Source of the DNA: SIG565 sp045647785
GTDB lineage: Bacteria > Bacillota > Clostridia > Oscillospirales > Acutalibacteraceae
DNA length: 38,910 nt
Reading direction: 5' to 3'
NCBI GenBank assembly: GCA_045647785.1
Contig: JAZRMU010000048.1
Location: forward strand, 1-38,910
Part shown: positions 33,022-38,910 of the stretch, piece by piece
Position numbering within the stretch: position 1 is the first letter of the stretch
How the letters are laid out: each line of letters opens with the position of its first letter
The notes under the pieces: generated by a model
Database searches by the model: none
The model's input: the letters and a program-made list of their open reading frames with translations, nothing else
Told to the model about the DNA's origin: nothing
Translations under genes and position numbers: made by a program

Positions 33022-34569
33022 ATGAAAACAATTCTTAAAAAATTATCCATAGTGGCAGTTTGTGTGGCTCTGATTGTGTCGGTACTGTCGATAAGTGCAT
33101 TCGCTGCGGGTACAGTTTCGGTTAAGGCAAGTAATCAGTCTCCCACAGTAGGTGCAGAGGTAACCGTTACGGTAAGCTATAAGGCAGACGAGGCTATGCT
33201 ATCGGTAGGCGGTTGGCTGCAGTATAATGCCGATGTTCTTGAATATGTATCGGTAACGGGTGCGGTTGCTGCCGAAAAGGGTGCCGGAACCTACGAGTTT
33301 AACTCCGGTGTTGGCAATCAGACAACCCACGATGTAACCTTTAAGTTCAAGACAAAGAAAATAGGTCAAAGCACGGTTAAGGCTTACAACTGCAAGTATG
33401 TTCCTGCGAATTTTCAGGAAATAGCCGTTGCTGACAACAGCACAACAATTAATGTTGCCGACAAAACAAATACCAACCTTTCGGGCAATGCTAATTTAAA
33501 ATCGCTTTATTTATCCAACGGAATTCCGCTAACACCTGCCTTTAATAAGGACACAACAACCTATAATATTCAGGTTGATAACTCGGTAACGAAGGTGCTT
33601 GTTAATCCATCGCCCGAGCAAGATGGTGCGAGAATCGATGTTGTCGGCTCATCTGATATGAAGGTTGGCGCTAACCAGCGTACCATAATCGTTACTGCGC
33701 CTAACGGAACACAGAAAAAATATGTAATCAATATCACTCGCGCAGCCCCCGACGGCACAGCACCGGTTGACCCCGAAAATCCCGATGCACAGCCCGCTAA
33801 TCCGTACGAGGTTGAAATCGGTGGGGAGAAATGGACACTCGTTTCTGAATATACTGAGGATATACTGCTTGAGGGTTTTACAGTAGGCAGTGCTACGATA
33901 AACTCCACCGAGCTTCCCGTTCTTAAAAACAAAGTAACAGGTGCGGTTGTAGTTTATGCAAAGGGTGGCACAGAGGAAGCCCCCACCGCTAAATATTTCT
34001 CATATCAGGAAATAACAGCAGTATTCAGCGAGTATAGAATTATCAGCACTTCGGGTTCGAAGCTGGTTATCATACCGTTCGATAGCACGCTTATTGCTCC
34101 CGCAGGCTATGTAAAAACAACAGCCGAGATTATGGGTTACAGCGTAGAGGTTATGAAATATGTTGACCCCGCGTTTTCCGGTTTTGCTATTGTTTATGCC
34201 GAAACCTTAGGCGGAATTAAGGATTATTACCGAATTGATATCGTTAACGGTACTGTCCAGCTTTCACCCGAATTTGTGTCGGCTATGAAAAACACCGCTG
34301 CCGTTGGAGATGGCGGAAATGTAATTACCCGCTTTGCAGCACTGCCTTTTATGGAAAAGGCTATGATAGGTGCTGTTGTTCTAGCGGTACTGATAGTTGT
34401 TGCAATTATTGTAATCACTATTATAAAGCTTTCAAGAATGGGCAAATCACAAATTGAGATAATAGACGAGTTCGACGAGCTTGCCGAGTTTGAGGAAGAA
34501 TTCGATGAAATAGAAGAAGAGGAATTCGAAGAAACCGAGGACGAGGAAGAAGACGAAGAAGAATTCTAA
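33022..34569 (+). CDS. Membrane-anchored cohesin protein with cadherin-like domain and acidic tail
   Basis: A 515-residue protein. Signal peptide 1-28 (SAFA/A). Residues about 31-147 form a cohesin-type beta sandwich: TVGAEVTVTVSYKADEAMLS, GGWLQYNADVLEYVSV, then DVTFKFKTKKIGQSTV. A cadherin-like beta-sandwich follows (about 154-245, LSGNANLKSLYLSNGIPLTP to KKYVINITRAA), then a region of about 180 residues that I do not recognise. One membrane helix (about 447-468) and a short basic stop-transfer (KLSRMGK) place the last 39 residues in the cytoplasm; about two thirds of these are Asp or Glu. It has no LPXTG motif. It is co-transcribed with the dockerin enzyme (11-base gap, AAGGGG SD), so it is the obvious receptor. 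Binding is inference. Confidence 0.82.
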   Translation: MKTILKKLSIVAVCVALIVSVLSISAFAAGTVSVKASNQSPTVGAEVTVTVSYKADEAMLSVGGWLQYNADVLEYVSVTGAVAAEKGAGTYEFNSGVGNQTTHDVTFKFKTKKIGQSTVKAYNCKYVPANFQEIAVADNSTTINVADKTNTNLSGNANLKSLYLSNGIPLTPAFNKDTTTYNIQVDNSVTKVLVNPSPEQDGARIDVVGSSDMKVGANQRTIIVTAPNGTQKKYVINITRAAPDGTAPVDPENPDAQPANPYEVEIGGEKWTLVSEYTEDILLEGFTVGSATINSTELPVLKNKVTGAVVVYAKGGTEEAPTAKYFSYQEITAVFSEYRIISTSGSKLVIIPFDSTLIAPAGYVKTTAEIMGYSVEVMKYVDPAFSGFAIVYAETLGGIKDYYRIDIVNGTVQLSPEFVSAMKNTAAVGDGGNVITRFAALPFMEKAMIGAVVLAVLIVVAIIVITIIKLSRMGKSQIEIIDEFDELAEFEEEFDEIEEEEFEETEDEEEDEEEF

Positions 34570-34575
34570 AAAAGT

Positions 34576-34608
34576 AAAACCGCCAAGTGCTATCCTTGGC
34601 GGTTTTTA
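34576..34608 (+). terminator. Intrinsic terminator of the dockerin-cohesin operon
   Basis: AAAACCGCCAAG (34576-34587) pairs perfectly with CTTGGCGGTTTT (34595-34606) around a seven-base loop, followed by TAT. Confidence 0.9.
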
Positions 34609-34724
34609 TATCACAATTCGAAAAGCAGCATAAAATATATTAAAAATATTTTTGCCCGCTGCTTAAAATTAGGGAAGGTGGGTAAAAATATAAGTACCAA
34701 ATCTTTTCGGAGCGTGAAATAAAA

Positions 34725-35084
34725 ATGACAGTTAAACGCGGAGATATTTTCTATGCCGATTTAAGCCCCGTAGTAGGCTCGGAGCAGGGCGGAGTAAGAC
34801 CGGTACTTATTATTCAAAATGATATTGGCAACCGCTATAGTCCTACCGTTATTGCAGCTGCAATAACAAGTCAGCAGGATAAAAACCGCCTGCCCACACA
34901 CATTAAAATCGGTGCGGAAAATTGCGGACTTTCTAAGGATTCTATAATATTGCTTGAACAGGTGAGAACAATAGATAAGCAGCGCCTAAAGGAAAAAATG
35001 GGAACGCTCGACGACCCCGCTATGGATATGGTCGATAAGGCTTTGTCGGTAAGCTTTGGGCTCGGACAAAACAGATACTTTTAA
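34725..35084 (+). CDS. mazF: MazF/PemK-type endoribonuclease toxin (NdoA-like)
   Basis: A 119-residue sequence-specific mRNA interferase. VKRGDIFYADLSPVVGSEQGGVRPVLIIQND is the family start, with the conserved Arg in GGVRPV, and AAITSQ follows, with the catalytic Thr/Ser region. It closely resembles Bacillus NdoA (EndoA). No antitoxin gene is adjacent: the 115 bases upstream hold no credible open frame, and a terminator follows. GGAG lies 11 bases before the ATG. The promoter is not clear. It may be paired in trans or expressed alone; many Clostridia have solitary copies. Confidence 0.92.
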   Translation: MTVKRGDIFYADLSPVVGSEQGGVRPVLIIQNDIGNRYSPTVIAAAITSQQDKNRLPTHIKIGAENCGLSKDSIILLEQVRTIDKQRLKEKMGTLDDPAMDMVDKALSVSFGLGQNRYF

Positions 35085-35108
35085 AAAGCGCCCCACGGGG
35101 CGCTTTTA
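35084..35108 (+). terminator. Intrinsic terminator after mazF
   Basis: AAAAGCGCCC (35084-35093) pairs with GGGCGCTTTT (35098-35107) around CACG, followed by ATA. Confidence 0.85.
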
Positions 35109-35110
35109 TA

Positions 35111-35139
35111 TTGCCTTATCTCGAGTTTTTTGATATAAT
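35111..35139 (+). promoter_or_regulatory. Sigma-A promoter (extended -10) for the GH2 gene
   Basis: TTGCCT (35111-35116), 17-base spacer, TATAAT (35134-35139) preceded by TGA (extended -10). The transcript should start near 35146, just before the SD. Confidence 0.78.
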
Positions 35140-35160
35140 CAAACAGAAGAGGTGATAGCT

Positions 35161-36849
35161 TTGGATTTTAAAAAGCTTTATACTGCCGAGGCGGAGAATA
35201 TGGGTGAAATACCATGGGCGGAGTATCCGCGTCCCTGCCTTAAAAGGGATTCTTACCTGTGCCTTAACGGTGAGTGGGATTTTGGGGCGGCAGAGGATGA
35301 GCACAGAGTCTACAGCCATAAAATTTTAGTGCCATTTTCTCCCGAAAGTTTGTTATCGGGTGTTAATGAGGTTTTTTCTGAAAATAAATTTCGGTTTTAT
35401 CACCGAGATTTCACCCTGCCCGAAGGCTTTGTTAAGGATAGGGTTATTCTACATTTCGGCGCGGTGGACTGCGGCTGTGAGGTGAAACTAAACGGAAGGC
35501 TGCTGGGCGAGCATATCGGCGGATATGAGCCGTTTTGCTTTGATATAACCGAATATTTGTCGGGTAATAATTCGCTAGAGGTTCGGGTATGGGATAATTT
35601 GAGCAGCGGCATCTACCCATACGGCAAGCAGTGCTACAGGCGCGGTGGAATGTGGTATACCCCCGTTAGCGGAATTTGGCAGACGGTATGGCTTGAGAGT
35701 GTGCCGAAGCAGTTTATTAAAAGCGTTAAAATAGATACCGATTTGTTTGGTGCGAGGCTTCGGTTTGAGGGGATAGCATCGGGTGAGGTAACGGTTGATA
35801 ACAATACCTATAAAATAGAAAACGGTGTTTGTAAAATTGATTTTGAAAGCCCCGTTTTGTGGTCGCCCGAAAACCCGCACCTGTATTTTTACTCTGCGAG
35901 TTCCGGTGAGGATAGGGTAGAGGGATATTTTGCGCTGCGCACTATTGAAACGAAAAATATTGGCGGCATTCCAAGGCTCTGCCTTAATGGCAAGCCCTAC
36001 TTTTTCCATGGCGTTCTCGACCAGGGGTACTGGTCGGACGGACTGTTTTTGCCCGCTACCCCTGCAGGCTATGAAGCCGACATTAAAATGCTTAAAGGTC
36101 TTGGCTTTAATATGCTGCGCAAGCACATTAAGGTTGAGCCGCAGCTTTTTTACTATGCCTGCGACCGACTCGGCATTGCCGTTTTTCAGGATATGGTCAA
36201 TAATAGCGACTATTCGTTTTTGCGCGATACAATACTTCCAACCGTTCATTTTTTGAGCAGAAATGATAAGCGCTTGCATAAAAACAAGGAGAGCCGCGCC
36301 GCCTTTATAAGCGGTATGGAGGCTACGGTGAGAACGCTATATAATCACCCGAGCATTGTGGAATGGACAATATTTAACGAGGGGTGGGGGCAGTTCTGTG
36401 CCGACGATATGTACGAGCATTTGAGGCTGCTCGATTCCACGCGCCTAATCGATTCGGCATCGGGCTGGTTCAAGCCCCGCAAAACCGATTTTTGCAGCCG
36501 ACATATCTATTTTAGAAATCCGCGCCGCGTTAAAAGCGATAAGCCCTTCTTTTTATCGGAATTTGGTGGCTACGCCTTTGCTGTGAAGGGGCATATCTTC
36601 AACTCCAAAAAAGCGTTCGGCTATGCTATTTGCTCCACCCGCGAGGATTTTGTGAATAGATTGCAGCGGCTTTATAAAACGGGTGTGCAGCCGCTGATAA
36701 AACACGGGCTGTGTGCTACTGTTTATACGCAGTTGTCGGATGTTGAGGACGAAATTAACGGAATCACAACCTTCGACCGCAGAGTGCAAAAAATAACACC
36801 CGATGAATTTTTGAGCATCTCCGAGGAACTTAAAAACAGCATAAAATAA
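35161..36849 (+). CDS. Glycoside hydrolase family 2 protein
   Basis: A 562-residue retaining glycosidase without signal peptide, so cytoplasmic. The N-terminal jelly-roll sugar-binding domain (YLCLNGEWDFG, then AVDCGCEVKLNGRLLGEHIGGYEPF) is followed by GGMWYTPVSGIWQTVWLE, a shortened Ig-like domain, and a TIM barrel. The acid/base is Glu407 in TIFNEGWGQ, and the nucleophile Glu467 in LSEFGGYA. It is far shorter than LacZ and closer to small beta-glucuronidase/galactosidase-like GH2 enzymes; the sugar is unknown. The start is TTG at 35161, six bases after AAGAGGTGA; a GTG at 35152 lies inside that SD. It stands alone between its own promoter and terminator. Confidence 0.88.
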   Translation: MDFKKLYTAEAENMGEIPWAEYPRPCLKRDSYLCLNGEWDFGAAEDEHRVYSHKILVPFSPESLLSGVNEVFSENKFRFYHRDFTLPEGFVKDRVILHFGAVDCGCEVKLNGRLLGEHIGGYEPFCFDITEYLSGNNSLEVRVWDNLSSGIYPYGKQCYRRGGMWYTPVSGIWQTVWLESVPKQFIKSVKIDTDLFGARLRFEGIASGEVTVDNNTYKIENGVCKIDFESPVLWSPENPHLYFYSASSGEDRVEGYFALRTIETKNIGGIPRLCLNGKPYFFHGVLDQGYWSDGLFLPATPAGYEADIKMLKGLGFNMLRKHIKVEPQLFYYACDRLGIAVFQDMVNNSDYSFLRDTILPTVHFLSRNDKRLHKNKESRAAFISGMEATVRTLYNHPSIVEWTIFNEGWGQFCADDMYEHLRLLDSTRLIDSASGWFKPRKTDFCSRHIYFRNPRRVKSDKPFFLSEFGGYAFAVKGHIFNSKKAFGYAICSTREDFVNRLQRLYKTGVQPLIKHGLCATVYTQLSDVEDEINGITTFDRRVQKITPDEFLSISEELKNSIK

Positions 36850-36874
36850 AAGCGCCCATTGGGCGCTTTTTTTA
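36848..36874. terminator. Bidirectional terminator between GH2 and the CDF gene
   Basis: AAAAGCGCCC (36848-36857) pairs with GGGCGCTTTT (36861-36870) around ATT, with T runs on both strands. On minus the TAA stop of the CDF gene (36872-36874) is part of the A run feeding this stem. Confidence 0.9.
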
Positions 36875-37774
36875 ATGGTGATGATGGTGATGGTGATGCG
36901 AATGCTCGCTCTCTAACTCGGAATAGGCGGTGCATTCAAGGCTTTCACAGCTCTCATCAGGACCTTCGGTTTCGATAACCGCGTGTATAACCGAGTGCTC
37001 GGCCAGCTCCTCTCTGATTTCTGCTTTAATTTTAGAGGCATCGCCCTCAATAATCACATGCAGAGTTGCCGCGTGGCGGCTGCCGTCGAGACTGTTTATA
37101 TGCAGGTGGTGAATATCCTTCACGCCCTCTATTTCCATTAAGTGCTCCTTGATTTCCTCGGGACAAATACCGTTTGGCATTTTAAGCAGGAATATGTTTA
37201 TAACCTCGATGAGTGCCCTGGCGGCATTAATGCCTATAAAAACGGCGAGGGCTATGGAGAGGACAGGGTCGAGCAGCCAAAAATCGGTGAAGCGCATAAT
37301 AACAGCGCCCACTAAAACGGTCGCCCAGCCAAGGGTATCCTCGAGCATGTGCAGGTGTGCTGCGCGCTGATTAAGCGAGCCCTTGCCCGCTGTTACAAAA
37401 GCGGCAATGAGATTTATAATTAGTCCCACAACTGCGAAAATCAGCATTTCGTTATAATTAATCGCTTCGGGTGCTGCTATGCGCTTTGCGGCGCGGATAA
37501 TTATTATTACAGAACCGAGCAGCAGTATGCCAGACTGCAAAACCGAGCCCAAAAGGGAGTATCGAATATATCCGTAGGTGTAGCGACTGTTCGGTTTTTT
37601 GTGGCTTAATTTTTCCAGAAAATACGAAATACCAATGCTCAATGCATCGCCGAGGTCGTGCAGTGCATCGCTTGCAATGGCGACACTGCCGCTGATTATT
37701 CCGCCAAAGAATTCGAAAATCGAGAAAAATAAATTAAGCAAAAATGCGAGCAGTATTTTATTGTGTTTTTTCAT
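36872..37774 (-). CDS. Cation diffusion facilitator family metal exporter
   Basis: A 300-residue membrane transporter, probably exporting zinc or a related divalent metal by proton exchange. Six hydrophobic segments are visible. The metal-site helices carry SDALHDLGDA (HxxxD) and HMLEDTLG (HxxxD). The C-terminal cytoplasmic domain (from about residue 205, KEHLMEIEGVKDIHHLHI) has the ferredoxin-like fold of the family and ends in HSH followed by seven more His. That tail may bind metal directly. The ATG at 37774 follows AAAGGAGG; an upstream frame start at 37813 has no SD. It has its own promoter. Confidence 0.9.
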   Translation of the reverse strand: MKKHNKILLAFLLNLFFSIFEFFGGIISGSVAIASDALHDLGDALSIGISYFLEKLSHKKPNSRYTYGYIRYSLLGSVLQSGILLLGSVIIIIRAAKRIAAPEAINYNEMLIFAVVGLIINLIAAFVTAGKGSLNQRAAHLHMLEDTLGWATVLVGAVIMRFTDFWLLDPVLSIALAVFIGINAARALIEVINIFLLKMPNGICPEEIKEHLMEIEGVKDIHHLHINSLDGSRHAATLHVIIEGDASKIKAEIREELAEHSVIHAVIETEGPDESCESLECTAYSELESEHSHHHHHHHH

Positions 37775-37815
37775 AGTGCCTCCTTTAAAAATGCTCACTG
37801 TTATAATATGCATTT

Positions 37816-37844
37816 ATTATAGCGCTGATTTGTTAATAAATCAA
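37816..37844 (-). promoter_or_regulatory. Sigma-A promoter for the CDF exporter
   Basis: On minus TTGATT (37839-37844), 17-base spacer, TATAAT (37816-37821), 42 bases before the ATG. Confidence 0.72.
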
Positions 37845-37906
37845 TAATAATTAAATGTTTTACCCTCTGCGGAACGAAAAAACAATCCGAAAAAATAGGA
37901 TTTTAC

Positions 37907-37936
37907 TTGACAAAGTATATCGGTGGAGGGTACAAT
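37907..37936 (+). promoter_or_regulatory. Sigma-A promoter upstream of tetR
   Basis: TTGACA (37907-37912), 18-base spacer, TACAAT (37931-37936). An inverted repeat begins five bases after the -10 box. Confidence 0.75.
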
Positions 37937-37940
37937 ATAT

Positions 37941-37980
37941 ATAGCTATCAGTATTTTAGATTTTTGAAAATACTTGCTAT
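37941..37980. promoter_or_regulatory. Inverted repeat at the tetR transcript start, candidate operator
   Basis: AGTATTTT (37950-37957) and AAAATACT (37967-37974) are perfect arms around nine bases. Outer arms ATAGC (37941-37945) and GCTAT (37976-37980) extend them. The position covers the expected transcript start, as for an autoregulated TetR. An RNA hairpin is the alternative. Confidence 0.45.
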
Positions 37981-38195
37981 TTAAAGGTATATATATGAGA
38001 GAATTTTTATGCAACTAAAAGTTTGTATAGATAGGCGGATATTTTGCGAAAGGTTACAAGGTATCTGCGTTTTTGTGTACAATCGCTATGCTTTGCGATT
38101 GCTTAAATAGCATATTTTGTAGTAAACATTTACATTTTGCAGAAAAAACACTATTTCTTGTATTTTTTAGGCAAAAATTACAAAGGAGAAGGGAA
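37981..38195 (+). other. Long leader/intergenic stretch before tetR
   Basis: The transcript from 37907-37936 would carry a leader of about 250 bases. It holds a second hairpin, CAATCGC (38080-38086) with GCGATTG (38095-38101), and a 33-codon open frame (38009-38110) without an SD. No riboswitch class was recognised and no further promoter is clear. AAAGGAGAAGGG ends it as the tetR SD. Confidence 0.4.
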
Positions 38196-38774
38196 ATGAA
38201 ACTGGAGGAAACGCGCATCACATTAATAAATGCCACCATTCAGGTGATAGCGCGTGATGGACTCGATAAGGCGACAACTAAAAATTTAGCTGCCGAGGCA
38301 GGGCTTAATGAGGCTTATATTTATCGTACCTTTGAGGATAAAGATGATTTATATGTTAAAACATTTGAAAAGATTGATGAGGAATTGGTATCGAAGATAT
38401 TGGAGCATTTCCCTGTAATGAATATGCAGGGCGTTCCGTTTGATGACCGATGCTGGATTTTATTCTCATTTATCTGGCGATTTTTACTCGTTAATCGCAA
38501 AAAGGCGGTAACCTTTATAAGGTATTACTATTCTTCCTATTATAGGCGCTATTCCAGCGATGCGCACCATAAATGCTACATACCCGTTTTGGAGCAGTTT
38601 TCGGTCGTGTTTAAGGAGGATGCCAACACCTGGTTTATTTTGACCCACATTCTCAACACGATGCTCGATTTTGCCATTAAGGTTATTGACGGAGAGGCTC
38701 CCAACAATGATGATACGGCAGAGCATGTTTTCCGTTTGGTATACGCTTCAACAAAGCAATATTTGAAAGATTAG
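38196..38774 (+). CDS. TetR/AcrR family transcriptional regulator
   Basis: A 192-residue repressor-type protein. The N-terminal HTH covers about residues 5-55: TLINATIQVIARDGLDKATT, then LAAEAGLNEAYIYRTFEDKDDLY, the typical TetR recognition helix and following Phe. The C-terminal helical ligand domain is unlike any I can name. The ATG at 38196 has an AAAGGAGAAGGG SD; the frame is open for 41 more codons upstream but without support. It probably shares a transcript with the membrane-protein gene 35 bases downstream. A candidate operator lies at 37941-37980. Confidence 0.88.
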   Translation: MKLEETRITLINATIQVIARDGLDKATTKNLAAEAGLNEAYIYRTFEDKDDLYVKTFEKIDEELVSKILEHFPVMNMQGVPFDDRCWILFSFIWRFLLVNRKKAVTFIRYYYSSYYRRYSSDAHHKCYIPVLEQFSVVFKEDANTWFILTHILNTMLDFAIKVIDGEAPNNDDTAEHVFRLVYASTKQYLKD

Positions 38775-38809
38775 CATACATAATAAGTACAAAAGAAAAG
38801 AGGCTATTT

Positions 38810-38910
38810 ATGAAAAAGGTATTACACATCATCAAAACAATTCTAACATGGGCGTTGGTTGCTGTTGCGGTATTTATGATGGTTTTCACCGTCGTTTCGG
38901 TAACAACCTT
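38810..38910 (+). CDS. Probable signal peptidase I, 3' end outside window
   Basis: Only the first 33 residues are visible: MKKVLHIIKTILTWALVAVA followed by VFMMVFTVVSVTT, a short basic start and one membrane segment. The sequence resembles the N terminus of SipW-like clostridial signal peptidases I, in which the catalytic Ser domain comes next. AAAAGAGG precedes the ATG. The catalytic part is beyond the window, so the call rests on the anchor alone. Confidence 0.5.
   Translation, partial: MKKVLHIIKTILTWALVAVAVFMMVFTVVSVTT

Noticed and set aside
33022..34569. Cohesin protein as a substrate of the class B sortase
   Set aside because: The C terminus has a membrane helix and a long acidic tail but no LPXTG- or NPQTN-like motif before the helix.
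34621..34724. A promoter for mazF from TAAAAT (34664-34669) or TATAAG (34689-34694)
   Set aside because: Neither has an acceptable -35 at 16-18 bases, so no promoter is claimed.
35575..36279. A 234-codon minus-strand frame inside the GH2 gene
   Set aside because: Antisense to conserved GH2 domains, with no SD and no known fold; a shadow of the real gene.
38009..38110. A 33-codon frame in the tetR leader
   Set aside because: No SD, no recognisable similarity, and it overlaps the second hairpin; probably chance.
1..38910. tRNA, rRNA, CRISPR arrays, insertion sequences or prophage genes
   Set aside because: No cloverleaf, array of regular repeats, transposase, integrase or terminal inverted repeat was seen in any intergenic region.

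Overview
The window looks like a chromosomal segment from a low-to-mid GC, Gram-positive, anaerobic bacterium of the class Clostridia, possibly a gut Oscillospirales/Ruminococcaceae-type lineage. Evidence for this: near-consensus sigma-A promoters with 16-18 base spacers and strong Shine-Dalgarno (SD) sequences, a CIRCE-controlled hrcA-grpE-dnaK-dnaJ operon, an oxygen-sensitive class III ribonucleotide reductase (nrdD-nrdG) with NrdR-like boxes, a class B sortase, and dockerin and cohesin modules. The taxonomic placement is inference. No tRNA, rRNA, CRISPR array, transposase, integrase or phage gene was seen.

Layout. 1-4.5 kb: the end of an AgcS-type sodium:amino-acid symporter, an SGNH esterase, a small membrane protein and asnB. 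4.5-11.2 kb: a lipoprotein ApbE flavin transferase, then secA, mnmA, a LUD-domain protein and a D,D-carboxypeptidase. 11.3-19.1 kb: pgi, a small P-loop protein, a DUF177-rpmF unit, and a tightly overlapping run of DUF512 radical SAM, der, plsY, gpsA and srtB. 19.2-23.5 kb: nrdD-nrdG followed by two tandem SGNH-type genes, the second lacking its catalytic residues. 23.5-28.3 kb: the heat-shock operon on the minus strand, in which dnaK carries a one-base deletion. 28.4-30.4 kb: a flippase and a small multidrug-export-type membrane protein. 30.5-30.8 kb: a decayed gene. 30.8-34.6 kb: a two-gene operon described below. 34.7-38.9 kb: a MazF-type toxin, a family 2 glycoside hydrolase, a CDF metal exporter, a TetR regulator and the start of a probable signal peptidase I.

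The most interesting unit is 30823-34608. A consensus promoter drives a secreted beta-N-acetylglucosaminidase-type protein ending in a type I dockerin. Eleven bases later comes a secreted cohesin protein held in the membrane by one C-terminal helix and ending in a strongly acidic cytoplasmic tail. Both also carry a cadherin-like beta-sandwich domain. The simplest reading is a self-contained two-component system that docks a wall hydrolase onto a membrane-anchored cohesin, separate from plant-fibre cellulosomes. Other points worth a look are the pseudo-esterase beside its intact paralogue, two divergent promoters sharing one -35 element with a leaderless apbE, a MazF with no visible antitoxin, and single-base deletions in dnaK and in the decayed gene.

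Most of the window is housekeeping: protein export, tRNA thiolation, ribosome assembly, phospholipid synthesis, wall maturation, anaerobic dNTP synthesis and protein folding. The accessory content lies mainly at 22-23.5 kb and 30-38 kb.
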